Made by a program: the position numbers and the translations under genes
DNA from: Flavobacteriales bacterium
GTDB taxonomy: Bacteria; Bacteroidota; Bacteroidia; Flavobacteriales_F; PHOS-HE28
Direction of reading: 5' to 3'
DNA length: 64,000 bases
NCBI GenBank assembly: GCA_016788295.1
Contig: JAEUSY010000051.1
Location: 83,387 to 147,386 of the forward strand
Shown: positions 28,488 to 37,368 of the stretch, piece by piece
Layout of the letters: each line of letters starts with the position of its first letter
Numbering within the stretch: the stretch's first letter is position 1
The notes under the pieces: model-generated
Seen by the model: the letters and a program-made list of their open reading frames with translations, nothing else
Told to the model about the DNA's origin: nothing
The model's database searches: none

Positions 28488-29132
28488 TCAAACAAAACCG
28501 ACCACGGCCGTGACGATGGCCGTTGCGATGGAGGCCATGACCGCAATGACCAAAGCCGCGACAGCGAAACCCTTGCCCCGTTCGTCGCGCCAGCGGATCT
28601 GCTTGATGGAAATGGCTGAGAACACGAAGGCCACGATCAATGCCGCGATCACCGCTATGGTACTGGTGGTGAACAAGGCCAGCGCCACCGCGCCTAACGC
28701 CACCACGAATGCAGGCACGGCCCACTTGTTCCATCGTCGTTCGGGCGTGATATCGGTCTGCATTTCCAACGGAATGACCGGTCTGGTAACAGATGGCTCC
28801 AACGCTGGCGACCGCTGCACGCGCAATGTACCGTTGGTGTGGTGTGGCGGAATATCGTTGATGATCTTCGACGGTACCACAGCAACCGCGACCGGCACAA
28901 GCGATGGCAATTCAACATGCATTGCACCCATATCCGGCATACGAACGGCCATGGGTTCCGATCGCTCAATTGGCAGTTGTTGCCTGCACGGTCGAAGACC
29001 AAGGTCCACGTGCCAACCGGGCTGGTGACGTCGCTTTTGAAATGCCCCTTCATGCACCGTTCGTCGTTCGGTGGAGCAGCCGGTAAGGAGCACCCCCAAC
29101 AACGGCCAGATGAATGCGAACCGGATGCTCAT
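28488..29132 (-). CDS. lipoprotein with C-terminal DUF4190-like membrane domain
   Basis: 214-aa predicted protein. The start at 29132 overlaps the ade stop (ATGA). The N-terminus MSIRFAFIWPLLGVLLTGC is a lipoprotein signal with Cys19. A low-complexity Pro/Arg/Met-rich middle follows. The last 80 residues have two hydrophobic segments (AVPAFVVALGAVALALF and FAVAALVIAVMASIATAIV) separated by a charged loop, with IRWRDERGKGFA. This layout matches the DUF4190 membrane domain widespread in Bacteroidota. The function is unknown. Coupling to ade may simply be operon packing. Confidence 0.75.
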   Translation of the reverse strand: MSIRFAFIWPLLGVLLTGCSTERRTVHEGAFQKRRHQPGWHVDLGLRPCRQQLPIERSEPMAVRMPDMGAMHVELPSLVPVAVAVVPSKIINDIPPHHTNGTLRVQRSPALEPSVTRPVIPLEMQTDITPERRWNKWAVPAFVVALGAVALALFTTSTIAVIAALIVAFVFSAISIKQIRWRDERGKGFAVAALVIAVMASIATAIVTAVVGFV

Positions 29133-30778
29133 GTGCCAGACGTGATGAGTTCGAACGCATCGCCATCGAACAATCCCTTGTCGCTCAACTTTACATGCGG
29201 TATCACCAACAAGGCCATGAAGCTGAGGGTCATGAACGGAGCACGCAACGTGCTCCCGAGGGCCTTCGCAGCACCATCCAATGCCGCATAAGCAGCGGCC
29301 ACTTCGTACGCATCGGCCGTGGACATGATGCCCGCTACCGGAAGTGGCAGTGCCTGCACAACGCCTGCATCGCAAACGCTGATACCGCCCCGCTGGGCGA
29401 TCACTGCGTTGATGGCCTCACAGAGATCCGCATCGTTGGCACCAACGGCCACGATATTGTGGCTGTCGTGGGCCACACAACTGGCAATGGCACCGCGCTT
29501 CAACCCGATATTGCGTATCCAGCCCAAAGCAACGGGTGCCGTGGCATAGCGGTTCACCACGGCGATCTTCAACAGATCGCGATCCACATCGGCCACCAAT
29601 TCACCATTACGGACTGTGCCATGGAGGTATTTCTTATGCGTGATCAGCTGTCCGTCCAACGCCTCGATGGCCAAGATCTGATCATCCTTGGCGGGTACCC
29701 GTAATTGTGCTTCGGCGATCTCCGCGCAATTGAACTTGTTCGGAGTACCAGCCGGAACAGAACGGATTAGACTTCGCCCCTTTTCAGCGACCAGTTGACC
29801 GCGCACCCAGGTACGAAGCACCTTGAAGTCCATGAGGTTCTCGAGCAGGACCATGTCGGCCGGATCGCCCACATGCAGATGGCCCACAGGCAGCTTGTAA
29901 TGCGCTATGGGGTTCAGGCAAGCGGCACGCAGCACATCGAACACATCGACCCCTGCGGTCACAGCCCGTTTACAAAGCGAGTTGATGTGGCCTAATACGA
30001 GGCTGTCCGGATGGGTGTCATCGCAGCAGAGCATCACCTTCTCGGGGTGGCTCAGGAGCAGTGGCATAAGCGCATCCAGATTGCGGGCCGCACTGCCTTC
30101 ACGGATGCTGATGTGCATACCGTGTTGCACCTTGTCCAAGGCTTCTTCCAACGTGAAGCATTCATGGTCCGTGGAAATGACCACGCCTCCATGTTCGTCC
30201 CCGCCCCTGATATAGCGTGCGGCACCCTCTCCACGCAGACCCGGCGCGTGACCATCCACGACTTTCCCGGTGCGGTGCGCGTGCGCGATCTTGCGCATGA
30301 CCTCGGGATCGCCATTGATCACGCCGGGGAAGTCCATCACCTCACTGAGGTACAAGACCTCCGGCCGATCCAGCAAGCGGCCCACAGCTGCGGCATCAAG
30401 CTCTGCACCGGCGGTCTCGAACCGGGTGGCCGGTACGCAACTGGGAGCGCCGAAGAAGAAATGGAACGGTACCTGCGCGCCGTTCTCGATCATGTACTCC
30501 ACCCCTTCCTCACCGAGCACATTGGCGATCTCGTGCGGATCGCTGATGGTGGCCACCGTTCCGTGCACCACGGCAAGGCGGGCGAACTCGCTTGGCACGA
30601 GCATGGAGCTTTCCACATGCACGTGGGCATCAATGAAACCGGGTATGAGGTAGCCCTCCACGGGGCCACCCACCTCGCGGACCGCGTGGATCCGCCCATT
30701 GCGCACCTCCACTTCTGCGGGCATGATGCGACGGGCCTCAATGTCGACAAGGTTCGCAAAAAGGTTGAATGCATCCAT
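29129..30778 (-). CDS. ade: adenine deaminase
   Basis: Amidohydrolase-superfamily enzyme (549 aa) converting adenine to hypoxanthine for purine salvage. It has the metal motif IPGFIDAHVHVESSM, then SDPHEIANVLG, HAPGLRGEGAARYI, STDHECFTLEEALDK, CCDDTHPDSLV and a C-terminal domain with VCDAGVVQALPLPVAGIMST. Length and motif order match Ade (COG1001 type). A TACCTTTC box ends only 6 nt before the ATG, suggesting a near-leaderless mRNA. The last codons overlap the downstream lipoprotein gene. Confidence 0.95.
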   Translation of the reverse strand: MDAFNLFANLVDIEARRIMPAEVEVRNGRIHAVREVGGPVEGYLIPGFIDAHVHVESSMLVPSEFARLAVVHGTVATISDPHEIANVLGEEGVEYMIENGAQVPFHFFFGAPSCVPATRFETAGAELDAAAVGRLLDRPEVLYLSEVMDFPGVINGDPEVMRKIAHAHRTGKVVDGHAPGLRGEGAARYIRGGDEHGGVVISTDHECFTLEEALDKVQHGMHISIREGSAARNLDALMPLLLSHPEKVMLCCDDTHPDSLVLGHINSLCKRAVTAGVDVFDVLRAACLNPIAHYKLPVGHLHVGDPADMVLLENLMDFKVLRTWVRGQLVAEKGRSLIRSVPAGTPNKFNCAEIAEAQLRVPAKDDQILAIEALDGQLITHKKYLHGTVRNGELVADVDRDLLKIAVVNRYATAPVALGWIRNIGLKRGAIASCVAHDSHNIVAVGANDADLCEAINAVIAQRGGISVCDAGVVQALPLPVAGIMSTADAYEVAAAYAALDGAAKALGSTLRAPFMTLSFMALLVIPHVKLSDKGLFDGDAFELITSGT

Positions 30779-30784
30779 GTGGGC

Positions 30785-30792
30785 GAAAGGTA
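30785..30792 (-). promoter_or_regulatory. -7 box TACCTTTC of ade
   Basis: Minus-strand TACCTTTC, 6 nt before the ade start. One base off TAnnTTTG. Confidence 0.4.
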
Positions 30793-30858
30793 ACCGGGTC
30801 GGCCTGCATTAATGCTTCGGGCCTGACCATGGTCATGTCAACGACCGACCGGTGGGGA

Positions 30859-30866
30859 TAGCTTCA
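30859..30866 (+). promoter_or_regulatory. -7 box TAGCTTCA of yegP-like gene
   Basis: TAGCTTCA, 19 nt before the ATG at 30886; matches TAnnTTY with final A. Confidence 0.4.
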
Positions 30867-30885
30867 TGCCCAAACGCCGAACACC

Positions 30886-31221
30886 ATGCCCACCGCCCAT
30901 TTCAAATTGAAGCTCGACAAGGCAGGAGAACAACGTTTCGATCTGGTGGCACCCAATGGCCAAGTGATACTCAGCAGCGAGGGCTACTCACGAAAGGCCA
31001 ATTGCCTGAAGGGTATCGAAAGCGTACGACGACATAGTGCTGAGGACCGCCATTTCGAGCGCGTGATCGGCAGAAAGGGACACTATCACTTCAACCTGAA
31101 AGCCTCCAACGGCCAGGTGATCGGTACGAGCGAACGTTATGACACCGCGCAGTCCATGGAGAACGGCATTCGGTCCGTGAGGCTGCATGCTCCCGGTGCG
31201 GGAGTGGTTCAGAGCAGCTGA
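30886..31221 (+). CDS. YegP-like DUF1508 protein
   Basis: 111-aa protein built of two tandem copies of the DUF1508 unit: FDLVAPNGQVILSSEGYSRK with CLKGIESVRRHS, and FNLKASNGQVIGTSERYDTA with MENGIRSVRLHA. The family (YegP in E. coli) is small, soluble and of unknown function. No signal peptide. It stands alone between divergent ade and convergent DUF2167. Confidence 0.93.
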   Translation: MPTAHFKLKLDKAGEQRFDLVAPNGQVILSSEGYSRKANCLKGIESVRRHSAEDRHFERVIGRKGHYHFNLKASNGQVIGTSERYDTAQSMENGIRSVRLHAPGAGVVQSS

Positions 31222-31236
31222 GCGACCGAGCCGATA

Positions 31237-32184
31237 TCAGGCTTGCGTTGCTGGCGGTTCTCCCTCTTTCTTCCTCCCCTTGAAGAAGCGCATGAGGCCA
31301 GCACCAGCCGCCGCCAGTGCGATGAACACCAATTTGATGTTCTTGAGGAGCAACGCCAAGATCCCGGCCTTCGCCAGCACCTTACCGGCCACCAGTCCAC
31401 CAACGGTCCAAGCGGCCACCTCGTCCACGTTGCTGTCGAACTCCTCATAGGTGTGACCGGCGTTGAACGATGCCATGGACAGCACCGCAGGGATGTTCTG
31501 CTTCACTTCTTCCAGTGCTTCCATACCTGCGACCGCGTTCAGTATCAACACGCCTTTACGGCCCAGCACACGCACATTGTAGTTCAACGTGTTGCCGTCC
31601 GCTTCCTCGGCATGCAGTTCCTTGGCCCAGTGAAGCACTTTGCGCTCCTTATCGTAAAAGGGTGGGGCGGCCCAGCCAACAAGGTCCAATGCGCCATAAC
31701 CTGCCTCCTTACGTTGACGGTTTTCCTCGACATCGTCCTTCTTCATCTCCGTCATCATCTCCTCATAGTCGATGTCATCGGCATCCTCGTCGCTCACGTA
31801 GCCCATGGCATCGTACTCCACCACGAACGCATAAGGATGATCGGTGACCGTGGTACCAGCGGGAATGATCATACCCAGCACACCCTCTGCCGCACCGGGC
31901 GGATTCTCCCACAGGTCCACGATCACTTCGCGGCTCTGCGAGGCGTCCAGGAACATAAAGCCCTCTGGGATGTTCAGCGAGGCAACGCCATCAGCCAGGT
32001 CCACCTTGCCAGTGGTAAAGGTGTAACGGGCATTGATGGAATCGGTGTAAGCCCGGACCAAGGAATCCAGCTGGGCGGGATCCATCTCCGCCTCCTCGCC
32101 ATCGGTGGCCGTGTCTTGAGGAATAGCGAACAGAGGCATGCAGAAGAGCAGTGCCACGAACATGGGGAAGGTCCGGAGGGTCAT
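31237..32184 (-). CDS. DUF2167 family membrane protein
   Basis: 315-aa predicted exported protein. The start at 32184 gives the signal peptide MTLRTFPMFVALLFCMPLFA. The mature domain has the family features INIPEG-like LNIPEGFMFLDASQSR, VVEYDAMGYVSDEDADDIDY, GWAAPPFYDKERKVLHWAKE and YNVRVLGRKGVLILNAV. A C-terminal TM segment (ILALLLKNIKLVFIALAAAG) and a basic tail follow. This resembles DUF2167 (COG4714), whose biochemical role is unknown. An inverted repeat GGACG / CGTCC lies in the upstream region. Confidence 0.85.
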   Translation of the reverse strand: MTLRTFPMFVALLFCMPLFAIPQDTATDGEEAEMDPAQLDSLVRAYTDSINARYTFTTGKVDLADGVASLNIPEGFMFLDASQSREVIVDLWENPPGAAEGVLGMIIPAGTTVTDHPYAFVVEYDAMGYVSDEDADDIDYEEMMTEMKKDDVEENRQRKEAGYGALDLVGWAAPPFYDKERKVLHWAKELHAEEADGNTLNYNVRVLGRKGVLILNAVAGMEALEEVKQNIPAVLSMASFNAGHTYEEFDSNVDEVAAWTVGGLVAGKVLAKAGILALLLKNIKLVFIALAAAGAGLMRFFKGRKKEGEPPATQA

Positions 32185-32259
32185 TCGGTCGTGTTTGGAC
32201 GGACAATATAATCGTCCGCCCGTGACCGCACACATCTGGCGTGAACGTCCCGGAAAGTG

Positions 32260-33387
32260 TCAGTTGCTGAACATCTCCTTGACCCGCTCGAAGAAGCCCT
32301 TGTCCTTGGCCGTGGGCCGAGGCTGGAAACCCGGACTGCCGCGCAGTTTTTCCAAGGCCGCTTTTTCGTCCTTGGTCAGGTCTGTGGGCGTCCACACGGC
32401 AACGTGCACGAACAGATCACCATGACCGTGGTGGTTCACACTGGGCAGGCCCTTTCCTTTCAACCGGAGCACATGGTTGGTCTGTGTGCCGGGCTCGATC
32501 TTCACTTTGGCCTTGCCGGTAACGAGCGGCACTTCCACTTGCGCACCGAGCGCGGCGTCCACCATGCTCACGAACACCTCGTGGTGCAGGTTGCGTCCAT
32601 CGCGCCGCAATTCGGGATGTGTTTCCTCTTCGATGACGACCAATAGATCGCCGGGTACACCACCTGCGGGGGCTTCGTTGCCCATGCCGCTGATGTTGAG
32701 CTGCATGCCTTCTTCCACGCCGGCCGGAATGCGAATGGGTACCACCACTTCTTCGCGCACCAGGCCATGCTCATCGCTGCCGGGTGCGCGCTTGCTCACG
32801 GTCTGTCCGATGCCGCCACATGCCGGACAGGTGGTAACGGTCTGCATCTGGCCCAGGAAGGTGCTTTGGACCCGACGGACCTGACCAGCACCACCACATG
32901 TAGTGCATTTTCCGTACTCGCTGCCCTTTCCGCGGACCAGTTTGGTCACCTTGATCTTCTTCTCGGCACCGTGTGCGATCTCCTCCAAGGTCATCTTCAA
33001 CCGCACGCGCAGGTTGCTGCCTTTCACAACACGGCCGCGCCCCTGCTGACCACCGAAGCCCCCCCCGAACGCACCGCCACCGAAGGCACCGCCGAAAATG
33101 TCGCCGAACTGGGAGAAGATGTCCTCCATGTTCATGCCACCACCTTGGAAACCGCCACCCATGCCCGGACCGGCGTGGCCGAACTGGTCGTAGCGCGCCT
33201 TCTTCTCGGGATCGCTCAGGATCTCGTAAGCGCTGGCCGCCTCCTTGAACTTCTCCTCAGCTGCGTGGTCGCCGGGGTTCTTGTCCGGGTGGAATTTGAT
33301 GGCCAGTTTACGGTAGGCCTTCTTGATCTCGTCGGCACTGGCGTTCCGCGCCACACCAAGGACTTCATATGGGTCTCGCTTGCTCAT
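32260..33387 (-). CDS. dnaJ: chaperone protein DnaJ
   Basis: Hsp40 co-chaperone of 375 aa that stimulates DnaK ATPase. The J-domain (1-70) has the HPD triad in [13 protein letters not shown] Gly/Phe-rich segment ([10 protein letters not shown]...) and the C-terminal substrate-binding domains follow. The zinc region contains only two CxxCxGxG motifs (CTTCGGAG and CPACGGIG), not four, so only one zinc centre is likely. This is the form I know from Bacteroidota. It is downstream of grpE and probably co-transcribed. Confidence 0.97.
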   Translation of the reverse strand: MSKRDPYEVLGVARNASADEIKKAYRKLAIKFHPDKNPGDHAAEEKFKEAASAYEILSDPEKKARYDQFGHAGPGMGGGFQGGGMNMEDIFSQFGDIFGGAFGGGAFGGGFGGQQGRGRVVKGSNLRVRLKMTLEEIAHGAEKKIKVTKLVRGKGSEYGKCTTCGGAGQVRRVQSTFLGQMQTVTTCPACGGIGQTVSKRAPGSDEHGLVREEVVVPIRIPAGVEEGMQLNISGMGNEAPAGGVPGDLLVVIEEETHPELRRDGRNLHHEVFVSMVDAALGAQVEVPLVTGKAKVKIEPGTQTNHVLRLKGKGLPSVNHHGHGDLFVHVAVWTPTDLTKDEKAALEKLRGSPGFQPRPTAKDKGFFERVKEMFSN

Positions 33388-33457
33388 GGCTCGCGGTCAA
33401 GGGTCAATTCGAATGGGCTGATCATCAGTTCTACTGAATGGCAGAAATGGCTTCGCA

Positions 33458-34096
33458 TTATTCGCCCACCACCACCTTGGCATAGCGGATCACCTTGTCG
33501 TGCAGGGTGTATCCGTTCTCCAGCACGTCGATCACCTTGCCTTTGAGGTCATCGCTGGGTGCAGGAGCCTTGGTGATCGCCTCGTGGCGATCGGTGTCGA
33601 ATGGTTGACCCTTTGCATCGGCCATGGGTTTCACGCCTTGGCTTCCGAGAATGTGGAGCAGTTTGCTGTGCACCAAATGAAACCCTTCACGCACCACAGC
33701 GATATCGTCCACACGGACGTTATTGGAAATGGCGCGCTCCATATCGTCAAGTACGGGGAGGATGTTCTTCACGGTGTTCTCACCCGCGAACAGGAGCATA
33801 TCCGCCTTTTCCTTGGCCGTGCGCTTGCGATAATTATCGAACTCGGCATTGGCCCGCAGCCATTTGTCCTTCAGATCAGCGGCATCCGCCTTTGCGGCTG
33901 CAAGCTGTGCCGCCAGTTCGGCCACATCCTCCCGCGCTTCGGTATTGCCATCGGCGGTCACGTGCTCGGCAGCTGCTTCACTGGCAGCAGTAAGGGCGTC
34001 CTTCATCTGTTCATCCTGGCCTTCGGTTGGCAATGCATGGTCCGTCGCTTTGGCAGCAGTTTCAGCTTCCGCACTGACGTTGGGTCGATCCGACAT
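33458..34096 (-). CDS. grpE: nucleotide exchange factor GrpE
   Basis: DnaK nucleotide-exchange factor. The start MSDRPNVSAEAETAAKATDH at 34096 (212 aa) is preferred; an upstream ATG at 34123 is possible. An acidic disordered N-terminus (about 1-70) precedes a long coiled coil (AAQLAAAKADAADLKDKWLR) and the signature AEFDNYRKRTAKEKADML. The beta-domain has DRHEAITKAPAPSDDLKGKV and ENGYTLHDKVIRYAKVVVGE. It sits 70 nt upstream of dnaJ. Confidence 0.96.
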   Translation of the reverse strand: MSDRPNVSAEAETAAKATDHALPTEGQDEQMKDALTAASEAAAEHVTADGNTEAREDVAELAAQLAAAKADAADLKDKWLRANAEFDNYRKRTAKEKADMLLFAGENTVKNILPVLDDMERAISNNVRVDDIAVVREGFHLVHSKLLHILGSQGVKPMADAKGQPFDTDRHEAITKAPAPSDDLKGKVIDVLENGYTLHDKVIRYAKVVVGE

Positions 34097-34342
34097 GGTC
34101 TTTTGGCGCTTTTTGAAGATCATCGTGCTAGGGTCAAGGACGGTGCCAAGACGATTTTAGGACATTGGGGCGCAAAGGTCGGGGACTTTTTGGCAGTGCT
34201 AGGGGCTGATCCACTCGATCCACACGGTGATGCGCCATGCTTTCGTCGTTCAGTTTCCGCTGTGGAACGAGGGAGCCAGGGCCACCAATGAAACGACCCC
34301 GGGATACCGGGGCCGCTTTATGGATCGATAGATCAGTGAACC
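34097..34342. other. intergenic region upstream of grpE, containing a tlpA terminator hairpin
   Basis: 246 nt. A minus-strand CAAAGGTC site (34173-34180, read GACCTTTG) is a possible grpE -7 box. The hairpin CCCCGG-GATA-CCGGGG at 34297-34312 probably terminates the upstream tlpA-like gene. Nothing else is recognised. Confidence 0.45.
34297..34312 (-). terminator. hairpin after the TlpA-like gene
   Basis: CCCCGG, loop GATA, CCGGGG, 30 nt after the stop of the minus-strand gene; weak T-run. Confidence 0.5.
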
Positions 34343-34906
34343 TCAGAGGCTCTTGATGTACTTGTCGAGCTCTTGGTGGAGCGCCATGCCGCGCAGGTTC
34401 TTCGCAATGATGATGCCTTGGGGATCGATCAGGAAGCTCATGGGGATGGAGTTCACACCGTACAGTTGGGCACCCTTGGAGTTCCAGAAGCCCAGATCGC
34501 TCACGTGGTACTTCCACTTCAGGCCGTCCGCGGCGATCGCCTGCTTCCATGCATCGCGACTGCGGTCGAGGCTAACACTGAACACCTCGAAGCCCTTGCC
34601 GGTCTTGAACTTGGCTTGGTTGTACTTGTCGTAGGCCGCCACCACGTTGGGGTTCTCCATGCGGCAGGGACGGCACCAGCTGGCCCAGAAATCGATGAGC
34701 ACATACTTGCCGCGCAGTTCGGATAGCTTCAGCACCTTGGTACTATCCGCGTTCATGAACGCCAGTTCGGGAGCCTTGTCGCCTATGCCGGTGCCCACTT
34801 TGGCAGAGGACTGCTGGGTGTCACCCTTCCGCTGAAGACGATCGGTGAAGCCGTAGATGGCCAGCAGGGCGACCGCGGAAACGGTGATGATGCGTGCCTT
34901 GGACAT
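34343..34906 (-). CDS. TlpA-like thiol-disulfide oxidoreductase
   Basis: Thioredoxin-fold protein (187 aa from the ATG at 34906; an ATG at 34924 is alternative). It has an N-terminal membrane anchor/signal (MSKARIITVSAVALLAIYGF), an AhpC/TSA-Redoxin type start (IGDKAPELAFMNADS) and the active site FWASWCRPCRMENPN with the CxxC WCRPC. The cis-Pro loop is SIPMSFLIDPQGIIIAKNLR. It is probably periplasmic and reduces disulfides or serves cytochrome maturation or stress functions; the precise partner is not visible. Confidence 0.92.
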   Translation of the reverse strand: MSKARIITVSAVALLAIYGFTDRLQRKGDTQQSSAKVGTGIGDKAPELAFMNADSTKVLKLSELRGKYVLIDFWASWCRPCRMENPNVVAAYDKYNQAKFKTGKGFEVFSVSLDRSRDAWKQAIAADGLKWKYHVSDLGFWNSKGAQLYGVNSIPMSFLIDPQGIIIAKNLRGMALHQELDKYIKSL

Positions 34907-34928
34907 GATGGTGCTGAATTGCATGGTG

Positions 34929-34936
34929 CGAATTTA
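34929..34936 (-). promoter_or_regulatory. -7 box TAAATTCG of the TlpA-like gene
   Basis: Minus-strand TAAATTCG, 4 nt before the ATG at 34924 and 22 nt before the preferred start at 34906. The position favours the inner start. Confidence 0.4.
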
Positions 34937-35008
34937 GGTGAGCAACGGACGCGCGCTGGCGCCAACATCATGCCAGACCTATGGATGCTGTGGGAGGTCG
35001 GTGACCGA

Positions 35009-36313
35009 TCAGACGCGCTGGATGTTCGCCCCGATGGCGTTCAGGCGCTCGGAAATGCGCTGATAGCCCCGATCGATCTGTTCCACATTGTCGATGGTGC
35101 TCGTGCCTTCGGCGCTCATGGCAGCGATCAGTAGCGATACACCCGCCCTGATATCGGGACTGGTCATGCGGATGGCGCGAAGCGGTTTCTCGAAGTCCTT
35201 GCCAATGACCAGCGCGCGGTGGGGATCGCACAATGTGATCTGTGCCCCCATCTCGATCAGCTTATCCACGAAGAAGAGGCGGCTCTCGAACATCTTCTGG
35301 TGAATGAGCACGTGGCCACTGGCCTGGGTGGCCGTTACCAGCACGATACTGAGCAGGTCAGGGGTGAAGCCGGGCCAAGGATGATCACTGATCACGCGGT
35401 TGGACCCATCGAGGAAGGGCTCGATAGTGTAGTGCTCGTGGCGAGGCACATGGATATCATCACCCCGGCGCTCAACCGTAATGCCCAGTTTGCGGAAAAC
35501 GTCCGGGATGATGCCCAAGTGATCGTAACCGGTATCCTTGATGGTGATCTCGCTACGCGTCATGGCCGCAAGGCCGATGAAGGAGCCGATCTCGATCATG
35601 TCCGGCAGCATGCGGTGCTCGGTACCCCCCAGTTCCTTCACACCATCGATGTGCAATAGGTTACTGCCGATACCGCTGATGCGCGCGCCCATGCGCACCA
35701 GCATGTTGCATAGCTGCTGCAAGTAGGGTTCGCAGGCGGCGTTGAAAATGGTGGTGCGTCCTTCGGCCAGCGTGGCAGCCATAACGATGTTGGCCGTGCC
35801 CGTTACACTGGCCTCATCCAGCAGCATGTAGCAACCTTTCAATTGCTTGGCCTCCGCTCGGTAGAAGCCATCGTTCTCATCGTATTTGATATCGGCACCC
35901 AGCCTCTCAAAGCCGGTGAAGTGGGTATCCATGCGGCGGCGGCCGATCTTATCGCCACCCGGACTGGGTATGTACCCCCGACCGAATCGGGCGAGCGCAG
36001 GACCGGCCACCATGACACTACCACGTAGGCTACCCCCCATCCGTTTGTACTCGGGGTCCAGAAAGAATTCGAGGTTCACGGCCTTGGCCTGGAAACGGTA
36101 GCTGCCCGGACCGAGCATGTCCACCTCCACGCCCATGGCCTTCAGCAGGTCTATGAGCTTGTTCACGTCCACGATATCGGGAACGTTGTGGATGGTGACC
36201 GGCTCGGCGGTCAACAGTACCGCGCACAGGATCTGAAGCGCCTCGTTCTTGGCACCCTGAGGCACCAGTTCCCCCTTCAATCGTCGACCTCCTTCAATAC
36301 GAAAGCTTCCCAT
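35009..36313 (-). CDS. murA: UDP-N-acetylglucosamine 1-carboxyvinyltransferase with Asp at the fosfomycin-target position
   Basis: First committed enzyme of peptidoglycan synthesis: it transfers enolpyruvate from PEP to UDP-GlcNAc. 434 aa from MGSFRIEGGRRLKGELVPQG. It keeps the Lys/Asn of GAKNEAL and the Arg-rich SLRGSVMVAGPALARFGRG. The active-site loop reads SPGGDKIGRRRMD: the usual Cys of PGGCxIG is Asp121 (codon GAT at 35951-35953). This substitution is known to make MurA insensitive to fosfomycin while active. An upstream in-frame ATG exists, but the family N-terminus fixes this start. Confidence 0.97.
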   Translation of the reverse strand: MGSFRIEGGRRLKGELVPQGAKNEALQILCAVLLTAEPVTIHNVPDIVDVNKLIDLLKAMGVEVDMLGPGSYRFQAKAVNLEFFLDPEYKRMGGSLRGSVMVAGPALARFGRGYIPSPGGDKIGRRRMDTHFTGFERLGADIKYDENDGFYRAEAKQLKGCYMLLDEASVTGTANIVMAATLAEGRTTIFNAACEPYLQQLCNMLVRMGARISGIGSNLLHIDGVKELGGTEHRMLPDMIEIGSFIGLAAMTRSEITIKDTGYDHLGIIPDVFRKLGITVERRGDDIHVPRHEHYTIEPFLDGSNRVISDHPWPGFTPDLLSIVLVTATQASGHVLIHQKMFESRLFFVDKLIEMGAQITLCDPHRALVIGKDFEKPLRAIRMTSPDIRAGVSLLIAAMSAEGTSTIDNVEQIDRGYQRISERLNAIGANIQRV

Positions 36314-36526
36314 GGGCATGCACCGGGCGGATTGGCCGATACCGGTGGTCCAAAGCAACACCGACACCGGGTTCGTAACGGACCTCGTGAAAGCGCGGTA
36401 CTAACAACTGGCTGTTGCCGGAACACTGTTACAGGCCGGCCCATGATAAGAACAGCCCATCACACGCATTAAATGAGAGCAGACCTCATATAGGTCCGCA
36501 CAATGAACGAGCGCGTGAACCGTGTG
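36314..36526. other. gap between murA and the DUF4290 gene (213 nt)
   Basis: It contains a hairpin at 36479-36499 that may end the DUF4290 transcript. No clear TAnnTTYG box for murA was found, so murA may rely on read-through or a divergent promoter type. Confidence 0.4.
36479..36499 (-). terminator. hairpin after the DUF4290 gene
   Basis: Stem GCAGACCT / AGGTCCGC (one mismatch), 5-nt loop CATAT, followed on the minus strand by a moderately T-rich TCTCATTTAAT. Confidence 0.4.
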
Positions 36527-37195
36527 TTAGTAGCGGTTCTTCTTCCGGTTGCGGTGGCGCTTCTTGCCGCCTCCTCCGCCGGATCGCCTGCGCAGGTCAA
36601 CCTCGTTGCGGGGGCCGCCCTGCTGGGTGCGCAACAGGTCCGCCGTGTGCGCCAGTTGCATGTCCTCCTTTACACGGATACGGCCTTTGCTCAGTTCGGC
36701 CAGGTCCTTGAAGATCACCGAATCGGGCACGGTATCGCGGTTCCAAATGAGGAACTGGCGCTTCATGAGGTTGGCGATCACCTGGGTGTAGGCCTCGCGC
36801 TCCGCTCCCGCTTCCATGGCGGCACATTGCACGATCATGCGCTCCACGAGCTTGCCATAGTGGCCATAACGGATGTCGGACCGTGGATAGGGTACCGGCA
36901 CAGGCTTGCTTACGAGTTCCTCTGGCGTTGGCGGCGGGAAAGGCGCATCCACATCCAGCTTGAAATGGCTCATGATGTGGAGATGGTCCCACAACGTGCG
37001 CTCAAAATTGTCGCTGTTCCGGAGCTGGGGGTTTAACCGGCCAATGACCTGGATGATGGCCTTCGCTTGACGTGTCCTTTGCTCCCGGTCCTCAATGGCC
37101 ATTACATGGTCCACCATGCGCTGTACCAGCCGCCCGTATTCAGGAATGGGCAGTTGCGCACGCTGGGTGTTGTAGTCAAGAACGGTCGCGTTCAT
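36527..37195 (-). CDS. DUF4290 domain-containing protein
   Basis: 222-aa cytoplasmic protein of a Bacteroidota-specific family commonly found next to murA. The start at 37195 gives MNATVLDYNTQRAQLPIPEY. Conserved-looking blocks are IPEYGRLVQRMVDHVMAIED, RNSDNFERTLWDHLHIMSHF and RYGHYGKLVERMI. The C-terminus is a short Arg/Gly/Lys-rich tail (GGGGGKKRHRNRKKNRY) that could bind nucleic acid. The function is unknown. Confidence 0.9.
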   Translation of the reverse strand: MNATVLDYNTQRAQLPIPEYGRLVQRMVDHVMAIEDREQRTRQAKAIIQVIGRLNPQLRNSDNFERTLWDHLHIMSHFKLDVDAPFPPPTPEELVSKPVPVPYPRSDIRYGHYGKLVERMIVQCAAMEAGAEREAYTQVIANLMKRQFLIWNRDTVPDSVIFKDLAELSKGRIRVKEDMQLAHTADLLRTQQGGPRNEVDLRRRSGGGGGKKRHRNRKKNRY

Positions 37196-37268
37196 TGGAT
37201 AAGGCACTTACAGTGAGGAGTGGCATGGTGCACGCCGCGAAGGGGCACTACGAACGCCAATGGTGGCC

Positions 37269-37298
37269 GAAATGTAGGCAAAGCGCGCCGATGATCAA
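37269..37298 (-). promoter_or_regulatory. candidate promoter of the DUF4290 gene
   Basis: Minus strand: TTG (37298-37296), 19 nt, TACATTTC (37276-37269). The -7 box deviates in its last base. Confidence 0.4.
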
Positions 37299-37303
37299 CG
37301 ATG

Positions 37304-37347
37304 GTCCAAAAACACGAAGCCCCTTCGCCAGTTGGCGAAGGGGCTTC
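37304..37347 (-). terminator. intrinsic terminator of the OmpA-like/TPR lipoprotein gene
   Basis: Perfect 14-bp stem GAAGCCCCTTCGCC / GGCGAAGGGGCTTC with a 4-nt loop, followed on the minus strand by GTGTTTTTGG. It lies 21 nt after the stop. Confidence 0.85.
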
Positions 37348-37368
37348 AATAACTCAGGAGGGACGGGA

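Noticed and set aside
34134..34550. Minus-strand frame spanning the tlpA 3' end and the grpE gap
   Set aside because: It overlaps the TlpA-like gene in another frame and crosses its terminator hairpin.
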